Shown: positions 37,553 through 46,789 of the stretch, piece by piece
How the letters are laid out: each line of letters opens with the position of its first letter
Position numbering within the stretch: the stretch's first letter is position 1
Origin: Rhodobacterales bacterium 52_120_T64
Lineage (GTDB): Bacteria > Pseudomonadota > Alphaproteobacteria > Rhodobacterales > Rhodobacteraceae
Length of the DNA stretch: 64,000 nt
Direction: 5' to 3'
NCBI GenBank assembly: GCA_002162875.1
Contig: MABA01000004.1
Span: forward strand, 186,001-250,000
Translations under genes and position numbers: made by a program
The notes under the pieces: model-generated
The model's input: only the letters and a program-made list of their open reading frames with translations
Database searches by the model: none
Told to the model about the DNA's origin: nothing

Positions 37553-38385
37553 GTGTCACGGTTCGTGAAGCGCTGGCAAATGCTACTATTTGGTTGAAAG
37601 AAGCCGGTATCCCGAATGCGGATATTGACGCGCGGTTTCTGCTGGCGCATGCGATGTCGTGCGATCCGTCGCGGTTGATTTTGTTGGAAGACGAGGAAGT
37701 ACAACCTGATGTCTTCCGCTCGTTTGATGGATATCTTGCCGCGCGTGAAAAATTTCAACCGGTAAGTCAGATCATTGGTGGGCGCGAGTTTTGGGGTCGT
37801 TGGTTTAGTGTCACACCAGACGTCTTGGATCCCAGACCCGAAACGGAGACTCTGATAGATGTCGCGCTGCAACACGGCCCGTTTCAACGCATACTTGACC
37901 TCGGTACTGGTTCGGGCATTCTTGCTGTGACCCTTGCTGCCGAATGGGGCGAGACCCGCGCGATTGCCGTTGATATCAGTAGCGAAGCGATTGCGATTGC
38001 TAACAAGAATGCGGCTGCGCACGGCGTGGCGGACCGAGTAAATCTGATCGTTTCGAATTGGTATGACGCGGTTGCGGGCCAGTTCGACCTCATTGTTTCA
38101 AATCCTCCTTATATCACGGCTGCTGAGATGGCGGAGCTATCTCCTGATGTCCGCAATTGGGAACCATTCATCGCCTTAACTCCGGGTGGGGACGGGCTGG
38201 ATTCTTATCGCACTATCGCCTCCTCGCTGAGCAGGTTTTTGTCTGATGACGGTTTAGCCTTGTTCGAAATTGGGCATACCCAAGCAGTGGATGTAGTTAG
38301 TATTTTTCAGGACGCCGGATTCGCGAACGTAACGAAGTTGCAGGATTTAGGTGGAAAAGATCGCGTAGTGACAGTGAAAAAGTAG
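37549..38385 (+). CDS. prmC: release factor glutamine methyltransferase PrmC
   Basis: 278 residues from a TTG start that overlaps the prfA stop by four bases; no in-frame ATG fits the family N-terminus. The helical N-terminal domain ([26 protein letters not shown]) is followed by the methyltransferase domain with [17 protein letters not shown] and the NPPY motif in [12 protein letters not shown], which binds the target glutamine. Translational coupling sets its level to that of RF1. Confidence 0.95.
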   Translation: MSVTVREALANATIWLKEAGIPNADIDARFLLAHAMSCDPSRLILLEDEEVQPDVFRSFDGYLAAREKFQPVSQIIGGREFWGRWFSVTPDVLDPRPETETLIDVALQHGPFQRILDLGTGSGILAVTLAAEWGETRAIAVDISSEAIAIANKNAAAHGVADRVNLIVSNWYDAVAGQFDLIVSNPPYITAAEMAELSPDVRNWEPFIALTPGGDGLDSYRTIASSLSRFLSDDGLALFEIGHTQAVDVVSIFQDAGFANVTKLQDLGGKDRVVTVKK

Positions 38386-38433
38386 AGAAATGTCAATTTT
38401 TCGCTTAATTACCATCACAGTGACGTTTTTCCC

Positions 38434-38461
38434 CTTGTTATCAACCAACCTGAAGGTATAA
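38434..38461 (+). promoter_or_regulatory. predicted promoter of the DUF4167 gene
   Basis: TTGTTA (38434-38439) and TATAAA (38456-38461) are 16 bp apart, within the 213-bp gap after prmC. The gap also holds a short hairpin (CTCTC-GTT-GAGAG). The leader to the start codon would be about 130 nt, which is long. Confidence 0.4.
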
Positions 38462-38598
38462 ATATACATTATCCGCCCGAGATTGAGCCCTGACGGTTCT
38501 CTCGTTGAGAGCGGATACGTTAACCCCATATTGGGACTTTTACGCAAGACTAGCTGCGCTGCATTGTGCAGATCCTTAAATCCCACACTTCAGAAATT

Positions 38599-39210
38599 AT
38601 GAGCATGAGACCTTCAAACAAATCCCGTTCGAGAAATAAGAATAATAACCGCCGGAACAACAATAACACGTCCGGTAACGTCGTAAATCGTGTGTTTGAT
38701 AGCGCCGGTCCCGAGGGGCGTGTGCGTGGGACTCCGCAGCAGATCATCGAAAAATATCGCGGATTGGCGCACGATGCGTTGATGGGCGATGACCGTGTGG
38801 CTGCTGAAAGCTTCCAGCAGCACGCAGAGCATTACAGCCGTATATTGCTGGTAGCGCAGCGCCAGATTGCTGAACGTCAAGCTGAGCAACAGGCCCAACA
38901 AGCCGAACGTCAGGCCGAGCAACAAGCTCAACAGGCCGAACGCCAAGCCGAACAGCAAGCGCGACAAGCGCAACAGCAGCAGCAAAAAGAGCAAGCGAAA
39001 ACTGATGACGAACAACCGGATGGTGGTCAAGGTTTTGCTGCAGTTTCAGAGGACCAACCAGAGGTTGGCGAGCAGCCTGATGTTGTCGAGCATATCGTAG
39101 CAACACCAGAGAATAAGCCTCGCACCCGCGCTCCGCGTCGCAAGCCAGTGAAAAAAGATACGTCGCACGAGGTTGATCCGGCGGCGGAAGACCAACCGCA
39201 ACCTAACTGA
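38599..39210 (+). CDS. DUF4167-family protein with three 11-residue coiled-coil repeats
   Basis: 203 residues. The N-terminal half is the family core: basic, Asn/Arg-rich (SRSRNKNNNRRNN), then NVVNRVFDSAGPEGRVRG, TPQQIIEKYRGLAHDAL and AAESFQQHAEHYSRIL. The middle has three copies of ERQAEQQAQQA (the third with R) and a Gln run, likely a long helix or coiled coil. The tail is acidic then basic. The RNA-binding appearance is inference. It follows prfA-prmC and ends on the base before the rsmA stop. Alternative start at the second Met, two codons later. Confidence 0.85.
   Translation: MSMRPSNKSRSRNKNNNRRNNNNTSGNVVNRVFDSAGPEGRVRGTPQQIIEKYRGLAHDALMGDDRVAAESFQQHAEHYSRILLVAQRQIAERQAEQQAQQAERQAEQQAQQAERQAEQQARQAQQQQQKEQAKTDDEQPDGGQGFAAVSEDQPEVGEQPDVVEHIVATPENKPRTRAPRRKPVKKDTSHEVDPAAEDQPQPN
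38873..38971 (+). repeat. 33-bp in-gene tandem repeat, three copies
   Basis: Three consecutive 33-bp units encode ERQAEQQAQQA-type 11-mers in the DUF4167 gene. The third unit has diverged most at synonymous sites. The glutamine-rich coding repeat is prone to copy-number change by slippage. Confidence 0.6.
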
Positions 39211-40056
39211 TTATTTCGGAAACAGGATCCGGCTAAGGCTGCAAAACTCCTCGATAGAGACTTGTTCAGCGCGCGTTGTCGGATCGATTCCGGCTTCGCG
39301 AATACGGTCCTCCACACCTTTTCCTAAGGACTTCAGGCTTGCCCGCAACATTTTGCGCCGTTGCCCGAAAGCCAAAGAAACGGTTCGTGATAAGTCTTTA
39401 GCATCGGCAGGAAAACGCGGTTCCTCCAATCTTTCCAGATGTACGACCGCTGACGTTACCTTAGGCGGTGGTGTAAATGCTTGCGGTGAAATTTCGAACG
39501 CCAGCTTCGCATCGGTGCGCCATTGTGCCAATACAGACAAGCGTCCGTACGCTTTCGAACCAGGGGCTGCCACAATGCGCTGTGCGACCTCTTTCTGGAA
39601 CATCAACGTAAGACTCTGCCAATAGGGTGGCCACGTCGGCGGGGTCAGCCAGCGGATCAACAACTCCGTTCCCACATTATAGGGCAGGTTGGCGACTACC
39701 CGTATCGGAGCGGTCAAATTGGGTAAAGGGTTAACGTCCAACGCGTTCCCCTCCAGCACTTCAAGGCGGCCAGGGTAAGCATCAGAGACTTGATCCAGTA
39801 TAGCAAGGCAACGGTTGTCCATTTCAATGGCAACGACTTTTCGTGCCCCCTCCATCAACAGCGCGCGTGTTAATCCGCCGGGTCCGGGACCAATTTCAAG
39901 CACATCGCACTGGGTTAACTCCCCGGCACGCCGAGCAATTTTTGATGTTAGATTCAAGTCCAGAAGGAAATTTTGCCCCAAAGATTTGCGGGCACTTAGC
40001 CCGTGGTTAGAAATGACCTCACGGAGCGGAGGCAGGCCGTCTTGGGAATTACTCAT
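39211..40056 (-). CDS. rsmA: 16S rRNA dimethyltransferase RsmA (KsgA)
   Basis: 281 residues. It dimethylates two adenines near the 3' end of 16S rRNA. Motifs: [27 protein letters not shown], and motif [13 protein letters not shown]. Its stop directly abuts that of the convergent DUF4167 gene. It is the last gene of the lptF-to-rsmA operon and overlaps the pdxA stop (ATGA). Confidence 0.96.
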   Translation of the reverse strand: MSNSQDGLPPLREVISNHGLSARKSLGQNFLLDLNLTSKIARRAGELTQCDVLEIGPGPGGLTRALLMEGARKVVAIEMDNRCLAILDQVSDAYPGRLEVLEGNALDVNPLPNLTAPIRVVANLPYNVGTELLIRWLTPPTWPPYWQSLTLMFQKEVAQRIVAAPGSKAYGRLSVLAQWRTDAKLAFEISPQAFTPPPKVTSAVVHLERLEEPRFPADAKDLSRTVSLAFGQRRKMLRASLKSLGKGVEDRIREAGIDPTTRAEQVSIEEFCSLSRILFPK

Positions 40057-41045
40057 ATCGTTCCCTTATGCTTTGCCATCTCGTTGGCGGTTCGCAAGGC
40101 TTCGATCAACGACTGCGGATCGGCGATGTTTTGTCCGGCGATATCAAAGGCGGTACCATGGTCTGGCGACGTCCTGATGAATGGAAGCCCCAGCGTTGTA
40201 TTAACCCCAGCGGAAAAATTCAGCGTTTTAATCGGAATCAGCGCCTGATCGTGGTACATGCAGATAGCTAAATCATAACTGTCACGGGCGGCGGGATGGA
40301 ACATAGTGTCGGCGGACATTGGCCCTGCCAAATCCATTCCTTCAGCCCGAAGCATTTCGAGCGTCGGAGTAATGAAATCGATTTCCTCGTTCCCCATTGC
40401 ACCTTCTTCGCCTGCGTGCGGATTAAGTCCAGCGACAGCAATCTTCGGCGCGCTAATACCAAGATCTGTAATCATGGCTTGGTGCGTGACACGGATTGTT
40501 TGTTCCAGCAATGCCGCATCCAGTACCGCGGGAACTTTGCTTATCGCTATGTGGATCGTGACCGGCACTACGCGTAGCTCGGGCGCGCTTAGCATCATGA
40601 TTGGACGTTCGACGTTTGCGAGATTAGCGAGGAATTCGGTATGCCCCGGAAAAGCGAAATCCGCGCCGTCTTGCAGAGCCTTCTTGTGGATCGGATTGGT
40701 GGTCAGCGCACAAGCCTGACCTGATTGAACCAGACCGACGGCACGCTCTATCATGTTCACGACTTCAACAGCATTTCGAGCGTTTGGAACGCCATTTATC
40801 ACGGGCGCTGATAGCGGATGGTCAAGAACAGGCAAGGCGCTTTGCATTACGTGAGCTGCCTCGGATGGGTTGGCAATAACCTTGATTGGAACGCCAGAAC
40901 CGATCGCCAGCGTCTGTATATGTGAGGCGTCGGCGATCAGAAAAAATGGCAACTCGTCGCGTAGGGTCGACCACGCTTTCAACGTGATTTCCCCCCCAAT
41001 CCCCGCCGGTTCGCCAAGGGTCAGGGCGACTGGTTTCTGGTTCAT
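40053..41045 (-). CDS. pdxA: 4-hydroxythreonine-4-phosphate dehydrogenase PdxA
   Basis: 330 residues. It makes the pyridoxal phosphate precursor with NAD. Motifs: [18 protein letters not shown] at the N-terminus, [37 protein letters not shown] and [13 protein letters not shown], which carry the metal-binding His/Asp residues. It overlaps both neighbours by four bases. Confidence 0.96.
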   Translation of the reverse strand: MNQKPVALTLGEPAGIGGEITLKAWSTLRDELPFFLIADASHIQTLAIGSGVPIKVIANPSEAAHVMQSALPVLDHPLSAPVINGVPNARNAVEVVNMIERAVGLVQSGQACALTTNPIHKKALQDGADFAFPGHTEFLANLANVERPIMMLSAPELRVVPVTIHIAISKVPAVLDAALLEQTIRVTHQAMITDLGISAPKIAVAGLNPHAGEEGAMGNEEIDFITPTLEMLRAEGMDLAGPMSADTMFHPAARDSYDLAICMYHDQALIPIKTLNFSAGVNTTLGLPFIRTSPDHGTAFDIAGQNIADPQSLIEALRTANEMAKHKGTI

Positions 41046-42247
41046 CGTTGTTCTATAATCGCCGTACGACGTAGCTCCAGGGCGTATCCTTCAGCCAATT
41101 TTCCCAATTTTTGCCCAAATAGATTGCTGCTAAGTTGGGCTGTGACTGGTGCGCTTAGGTCCGTTGTTCTGTCGCAAAGTTGCACTAATAGAACGTTGTC
41201 GCCATTTGTGATAACTTCGCTTTTGCCAGGCATAAGACGCGCTAGGGATAACGCAATATCGGCGGGAACATCGTTAATCGCGGTCGGGCCGAACAGACCG
41301 CTGCGCGGGCCAAATCCCTCGGGGGCAGATCGAGCAGTACTGCATTCGTCGAGATCACGTCGTTTATTAGTGGCACTGGAAATTGCGTCGGGTTTACCAC
41401 TGAAATCTAGTACTGCGTATTCGACTGATACGGTCTTTTGCAGGGCACTGGATACGGTGCGCGAAGCGACAACTTTCAATAGTATTACACCGGTAGAAAT
41501 ACGAACCGGTTCTGAAACCTGGCCAGTTGACAAGCCAACAACTTTTGCGGCAATTGCAGCGGGCAAACGCTCGGGCGCAAGCCAACCGATTTGACCACCG
41601 TTTTCCGCCGTACGTGACCGGCTGAAGTTTTTCACAGCCGCTTCGAAGCTGGCGCCGTTGTTTAAATCACGCGCGAGCCTATCGGCAAATGCGATCGTCG
41701 CAGCTTCACCACGCTCTGCGAATGGCAGGGCGATTTCAGCTAACAGTATTGTTTGTTGGGTCACGGCGGCGGCGACGTTAATTGCGTTATCCAGTTCAAC
41801 ACTTGTCGGGTCCGCAGCTTGACGGAATCGACGTTGTACAAGGCTGCGCCAAATCAATTGCGCGCCGAAGTAGTCGTCAAACGCTTGGCGAGAAACCCCA
41901 CGGCTGCGTGCTTTGGCCCATAAAGCTTCGGATGTAGTATTTTGGGATGCGGCAATCCCTGCTAGTCCAGACGTCAGCATTTCGTCAGATATTTCCAACC
42001 CGTAAATGCCTGCTGCACGGACTTTCAGTCGGTCGTCGATTAGCTGTTCGACGGCATCTTGCTGTACATTTCGAGACTGGACACCTAATGCGCCCAAAAG
42101 CTTGACGCGCTGGCTTATATCAAAATGAGTTATGATCGAATCGTTAACAGCATAAGCTGCAGAATAGGGGTTTGCAGCATGGGCAACTGGAGCCCAGACA
42201 AAGATCGCCAACGTTAATGCTAGCACCCAGTTCATGAATTTACCCAT
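41042..42247 (-). CDS. surA: SurA-like periplasmic chaperone / peptidyl-prolyl isomerase
   Basis: 401 residues with a signal peptide (about 25 residues ending AHA). Start at 42247 is supported by GAGG seven bases upstream. The N-terminal chaperone region (YAVNDSIITHFDISQRVKL, VEQLIDDRLKVRAAG) and a parvulin-type domain (ENGGQIGWLAPERLP) are visible. It helps outer-membrane proteins such as the LptD encoded just upstream reach the outer membrane. Only one parvulin-like domain is evident. Confidence 0.88.
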   Translation of the reverse strand: MGKFMNWVLALTLAIFVWAPVAHAANPYSAAYAVNDSIITHFDISQRVKLLGALGVQSRNVQQDAVEQLIDDRLKVRAAGIYGLEISDEMLTSGLAGIAASQNTTSEALWAKARSRGVSRQAFDDYFGAQLIWRSLVQRRFRQAADPTSVELDNAINVAAAVTQQTILLAEIALPFAERGEAATIAFADRLARDLNNGASFEAAVKNFSRSRTAENGGQIGWLAPERLPAAIAAKVVGLSTGQVSEPVRISTGVILLKVVASRTVSSALQKTVSVEYAVLDFSGKPDAISSATNKRRDLDECSTARSAPEGFGPRSGLFGPTAINDVPADIALSLARLMPGKSEVITNGDNVLLVQLCDRTTDLSAPVTAQLSSNLFGQKLGKLAEGYALELRRTAIIEQR

Positions 42248-42267
42248 TATTTAACCTCGTAATATAC

Positions 42268-44424
42268 TTAGTATGCACATTGTGCGGTAGGCCAGTCATT
42301 GCTCGTACTTCCGCCGAATCCCGCCAGTTGAACTGTCAGGTTGATATCTGTCGACGGCACCACGTTATTCGAAGATGTGAAGCTACGCGAGAGGGAAAGC
42401 CCAACTTCTATGCATTCATTTCCATATGTTAAGCCTAAACCAGCGGAAACATTCCTATTTTCCAACAAATCCCGTGTCCAGTCGAAATCCAACGCCCAAT
42501 TGTCGGCTACCCGATACTGAGCATCAACAGCAGCCTCGCTACGTTCATCAGAAGCTAGTGCTAGTGTGTCTGCCGCAAGGTAGACGAATGTGCCATCCAC
42601 ATCCCATTTGCCAAACGATGTCGAAAATTGTGTTTCGCTACGTTTAAAATCAAAATCATCGTCAAACAGAAAGCGCCCGATCACGTTGTAATTAGGGGCG
42701 AATTCAAAACTGACCGCCCCGAGTATGTCGGAGCGTGATCCGCCCAAAAGCGTATCTTCGCCAAACAAATCTGAAGGTTCGGAGCGAATGACCAATCCTC
42801 CGGACAACCCAAGAGCCCAGCCGTCGTTATCATATATTGTATACGTTGCACCGATATTGGCACGAAATCCCGTTTCGGTTACGTCATGACCCGGGAAGCG
42901 GTTAAGTTCGAAAAGGTTCGTTTCGTCGAATTCGACCTGTTGACTGTCTTCATTTGGGACGAGATCGTTGAATGCCGGGTCTGCTGTATACAGAAGTTGC
43001 ACCACTGGTTCGAATATATGGCGCGCAGATTGCGTTGATTTGGACAACGGCCAACGGATATCAGCGCCGATAGAAGGGTGTACGCTGAGCAGCGGCGTGT
43101 TCGCGAAGTCCGTACTGTTCCAGACGCGATAGACATCAGCATCAAGGTTCAGTAGTCCTGATGCCCTCAAACCAAGTGGCAAGTTAATAGGAACAGTATA
43201 GTCTGCACCAATGCCAACACGCATATAGTCTTCGCCAATATCTCGCTGCAAACCAACACTACTAATTTCATAGCCAAGCTTCCCGCCCAACAATGGATCG
43301 GTGTGATAGCCGCGGTAGTTGATTTCAGGAAATACAAAGGGAATGGTGTCGTTGTCTTCATCGTCGCGAAGGCTATGTATAATTGCACCTGCCACCGAAA
43401 AATAGCTATTGCTTTGATACTTGCTGGCGGTCAATTCGCTCACGACACGATCGGTGTCATCGTAGTTATATTGGCGCATGAAACCATCATCACTAAGGAT
43501 CGTTGCGCTGAAATCCAGTGATACCTCGTTGAGGATTTCAAAACTACCGTCAATAGTCAGAAAGCCGCGCCCGAATTCGCCAAACTCGTCATTGATTGCA
43601 ATCGCGCCAAATGTTTCAAAACCGCCGTTGGCAAATCTTTGGCGATACTCCGCATCGATAACAGTTGCACCGGTGAAATTTAGGGTTGGCGTTATCGTGG
43701 CGTCTGCATGATCGCCAAGAATTAGATAGTAGGGCAGCTTTATGCCGTCCCCGAAATACTCGGACGACAAGATTACAGGACTAAGAAAACCCGAAGCGCG
43801 GCTTATAGACGGGTCCGGGATGCGCATATACGGCAGGTAAAATACCGGCAATCCAAAAACCTCGATCGTGGCGCTGCGGAAGTGAATTTGTTTTTGTTCA
43901 TCATCACGGATCACCTGACGGGCCCGTATCTGCCAGACCGGCACGGGGCGGGACGGGCATACCTGACACGAACTTGCGACAACGTTGCTAAATGTATCAA
44001 ATCGTCCCTCGGTGCGCTCATATTCCGTTGCAGCCAATTGCAATTGATCAGCCAGCAACAATTTTGCCCCTTGGACAAGTCCGCGTTTTAGGTCGCTGGA
44101 CAGTTCAGCAAAATCCGCCAATATGACTGTGCCAGTAGCGTCCGTAATCGAGAGGGGGCCTTGCGCCGTTATCAAGCCGTTGCGTGAATCGTAAACAATG
44201 CTGGTTGCACTAAGTACGGCATTTTCGAAGAACACCTGTACGTTGCCGGTGGCGCTCAACAATCCGTTGGCTTGGTCCATATTGATTGTATCGGCCAACA
44301 AGCTGATGGGATTATCGGATTGCGCGAGCGAAACCTGTGGGTTGATCACTACGACGAAGAGCATCACCAAGGCGCTCAACCCGTGTAGCACATAGTTTAG
44401 GAAATTTCGGATACTTCCTCGCAT
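42268..44424 (-). CDS. lptD: LPS-assembly outer-membrane protein LptD
   Basis: 718 residues. Signal peptide ends near residue 35 (VSLAQ). The N-terminal OstA/LptA-like jellyroll (ADTINMDQANGLLSATGNVQVFF) is followed by a large beta-barrel domain. A Cys pair occurs at CQVC near residue 155, and a further Cys near the end (QCAY). LptD inserts LPS in the outer leaflet. The order with surA, lptF and lptG is the conserved alphaproteobacterial one. Confidence 0.93.
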   Translation of the reverse strand: MRGSIRNFLNYVLHGLSALVMLFVVVINPQVSLAQSDNPISLLADTINMDQANGLLSATGNVQVFFENAVLSATSIVYDSRNGLITAQGPLSITDATGTVILADFAELSSDLKRGLVQGAKLLLADQLQLAATEYERTEGRFDTFSNVVASSCQVCPSRPVPVWQIRARQVIRDDEQKQIHFRSATIEVFGLPVFYLPYMRIPDPSISRASGFLSPVILSSEYFGDGIKLPYYLILGDHADATITPTLNFTGATVIDAEYRQRFANGGFETFGAIAINDEFGEFGRGFLTIDGSFEILNEVSLDFSATILSDDGFMRQYNYDDTDRVVSELTASKYQSNSYFSVAGAIIHSLRDDEDNDTIPFVFPEINYRGYHTDPLLGGKLGYEISSVGLQRDIGEDYMRVGIGADYTVPINLPLGLRASGLLNLDADVYRVWNSTDFANTPLLSVHPSIGADIRWPLSKSTQSARHIFEPVVQLLYTADPAFNDLVPNEDSQQVEFDETNLFELNRFPGHDVTETGFRANIGATYTIYDNDGWALGLSGGLVIRSEPSDLFGEDTLLGGSRSDILGAVSFEFAPNYNVIGRFLFDDDFDFKRSETQFSTSFGKWDVDGTFVYLAADTLALASDERSEAAVDAQYRVADNWALDFDWTRDLLENRNVSAGLGLTYGNECIEVGLSLSRSFTSSNNVVPSTDINLTVQLAGFGGSTSNDWPTAQCAY

Positions 44425-44430
44425 TAATCT

Positions 44431-45531
44431 TTAGCCATCCTCTAAATGTAACACAAAAGCTAACGCAAATAGGGCGGCCGCCAACGGAGGCGCCCAAGTT
44501 GCCAATAGTACTGGAACTTCTTGCGCTTGCCCGAGCGATTCGGCAACATTTTTGACCGTATAAAGTAAGAAACCAGATAAGACTGCCAAAAGCGCCATTA
44601 CACCGACATTCCCGAATCGCACATGCTTTAAGGAGAAAGCTGCACCGATCAGCATCATCGCGACCAACATCAACGGTGTAGCATATTGCGACTGTAAAAA
44701 TACCTCGTGGCGCATCGCCGAAAAGCCTGAGGCATTCAACTGATCTATGAAAGCAGGGAGATTCCACACAGAGATGGTTTTAGGGGCCGCAAAACTGCTG
44801 AGGATGCGTTCGCTTGTCAGGTCCGTTGCCAGTACGATTTCAGGGTAAGGACGGATGTCGGCTGTCTCAAACAGGTTTTTGTCCAAAAAACGCCATTGCG
44901 TTGCGTTGAACAATTTCCATGCACCCGGTTGTAACTCGGCGCGTGTGGCTTCGATCCGTCGAACGAGATCTCCGTCAGTGGCGAACTCGTGAAAGCGAAC
45001 TCCGTAAAGGACCTCACCACTACGGCTGGAATTTCGGGCTTGAATGATGAAGTTGTTATTCTCGCCCGTCTGACGCAGCCACAAACCTTCACGAGAAATC
45101 GACATCTGACTTCCGCCGGTTCCCGTATATTCGGCCCGGATATCACTGGTTTTGCGAATGGTTGCCGCAAGAATCGGATTCCACGCTGCAATAGTTACCA
45201 AGCCAATCAGGATTGTAACGATTGTCGGCGCCAGCAACATTTTCAATGCCGATATTCCCGAGGCCCTCACAATCACCAATTCACTTGACCGAGACAATCC
45301 AAGGAACGTGAACATACTGCCAAGCAGCACAACCAACGGAAAGATATCCGATAGGTACTCTGGAATCGTTACGGAAATCAGTTGGATATATACTTTGGCA
45401 TCCACTCCGCGTTCGGACAGAAATCGAATCACGTCGTTCGTCACAACAAGCAGCAGGATCGCAAACATCGCAATCTGAATTCTTACGACGCTAAATACAA
45501 ACTTTCGCGCAATGTAATAATATAGGGTCAT
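44431..45531 (-). CDS. lptG: LPS export ABC transporter permease LptG
   Basis: 366 residues from the ATG at 45531 (MTLYYYIARKFVF), overlapping the lptF stop by four bases. YjgP/YjgQ family: membrane helices at both ends, a periplasmic jellyroll in the middle, and FPLVVLLGSMFTFLGLSRSSELVIVRASGIS with the coupling helix that contacts LptB. No lptB gene in the window. Works with LptF to extract LPS from the inner membrane. Confidence 0.93.
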   Translation of the reverse strand: MTLYYYIARKFVFSVVRIQIAMFAILLLVVTNDVIRFLSERGVDAKVYIQLISVTIPEYLSDIFPLVVLLGSMFTFLGLSRSSELVIVRASGISALKMLLAPTIVTILIGLVTIAAWNPILAATIRKTSDIRAEYTGTGGSQMSISREGLWLRQTGENNNFIIQARNSSRSGEVLYGVRFHEFATDGDLVRRIEATRAELQPGAWKLFNATQWRFLDKNLFETADIRPYPEIVLATDLTSERILSSFAAPKTISVWNLPAFIDQLNASGFSAMRHEVFLQSQYATPLMLVAMMLIGAAFSLKHVRFGNVGVMALLAVLSGFLLYTVKNVAESLGQAQEVPVLLATWAPPLAAALFALAFVLHLEDG

Positions 45532-46655
45532 ATAGCTGTCCGCGCCGGAAGTCGGTGTAACGTGCGTTTGAAGCGGTTTTTGGTCAAAACAAGCACCGCC
45601 AGAACTAGGCAAACAATCGGAGGGGCGTAGGAAACCAGATACATGTCTGGATTTGTAGCAACCCAAGTCTTAATCATTAGCGTCAAACCAACGATGAACA
45701 TTCCGGACCCACCGGTCACAGCTATGCGCAACCCTAGGCCCGTGCGTTTGTAACTTGCGGTCATCAGCATTGCGAAAGCGTAGATCGGCAAAACCAGTCC
45801 AAGTAAGGGCAGCACCAATTTAATGTGTGCTTCCGCCCAATATGTCGACTGATTGTATTTTCCACCACCTGCAACGATCTGCGCCGGGTTCAACAGTTCG
45901 GAAATAAAGTATTCAACTGGTTTTGGATCACGGACTTGTGTTTTCCCAATGATACCATCCAGATCGAAAATGAACTGATCAAATTCGATCGTGTTAAGGT
46001 TCTTTTCAATCATTGAATATCGCTGCATCACACCTTGATGCATCACTAACCTAAGTTCATTGTCGTCTTTAAGTAATAGTGCTTGTTTGGCGGAATACGT
46101 CACGGGATTTATCGGATCGCGCTCGTCATTCAGGAACAATCCGTCAATTTCGCCAGCCTGACTCGATTCTTTAATGTAGATCGTTACGCCGGTTGTTGGG
46201 TGAATGAACTGTTTCTCGCGCAGCAGCGTTCCGACAAAATTCTGCCGGACTTCGGCAATTCGATTTGCAAGCTGTGTGGTGGAACGAGGCTGTAACACGA
46301 CGAGCAGCACAACCATTGCAAGCATTGCCAGAATTCCGATCACAACGGTCGATCGGATAATGCGGGTGGGCGAAAGGCCGGAAGACAGAATTACCACCAT
46401 TTCGGATTCACCGAACAAACGGTTAATGGTGAATAGGGTTGAAGCAAAAACAGCAACGGGCAGGACAATGATTAACACGTTTGGCAGGATCAGGGTGGCG
46501 AATTCCAGAAAGATAAATCCGGACTCTCCGTTATCAATTATGATCTCCATCAGTGGCAATGTCTGTGACAGCCAAATGATTCCTGTAAGCGCCAGCGCGA
46601 AAAACCCGAAAGGTCCGAGTTGCGTTAAAAACAAATATCGATCAAGTCGGTTCAC
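45528..46655 (-). CDS. lptF: LPS export ABC transporter permease LptF
   Basis: 375 residues from a GTG start. YjgP/YjgQ family: N-terminal NRLDRYLFLTQLGPFG, coupling region FASTLFTINRLFGESEMVVILSSGLSP, a periplasmic central domain, and C-terminal helices with LVLPIYAFAMLMTASYKRTG. First gene of the operon lptF-lptG-lptD-surA-pdxA-rsmA; 134 bp of divergent promoter region separates it from pepA. Confidence 0.93.
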   Translation of the reverse strand: MNRLDRYLFLTQLGPFGFFALALTGIIWLSQTLPLMEIIIDNGESGFIFLEFATLILPNVLIIVLPVAVFASTLFTINRLFGESEMVVILSSGLSPTRIIRSTVVIGILAMLAMVVLLVVLQPRSTTQLANRIAEVRQNFVGTLLREKQFIHPTTGVTIYIKESSQAGEIDGLFLNDERDPINPVTYSAKQALLLKDDNELRLVMHQGVMQRYSMIEKNLNTIEFDQFIFDLDGIIGKTQVRDPKPVEYFISELLNPAQIVAGGGKYNQSTYWAEAHIKLVLPLLGLVLPIYAFAMLMTASYKRTGLGLRIAVTGGSGMFIVGLTLMIKTWVATNPDMYLVSYAPPIVCLVLAVLVLTKNRFKRTLHRLPARTAI

Positions 46656-46789
46656 AGATTCGGGCCACCCTCAAAATTTGAAGTAGTTTACCTATTCCGG
46701 CCTATTTCGTCACCCCCAACTGGTCAAGGTGATGTTATCGCGATAGGACTATAGACAGCAAGATTCTGCCAGTTTTTGAGGAACATAAA

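Noticed and set aside
38614-39106. Leucine-rich antisense frames opposite the DUF4167 gene
   Set aside because: The pattern is the reverse complement of Gln codons in the 33-bp repeat; no start signal.
46656-46789. Clear promoter for pepA or lptF
   Set aside because: Only weak boxes and one short TCACC/GGTGA inverted pair are visible; I could not place a -35/-10 pair with confidence.
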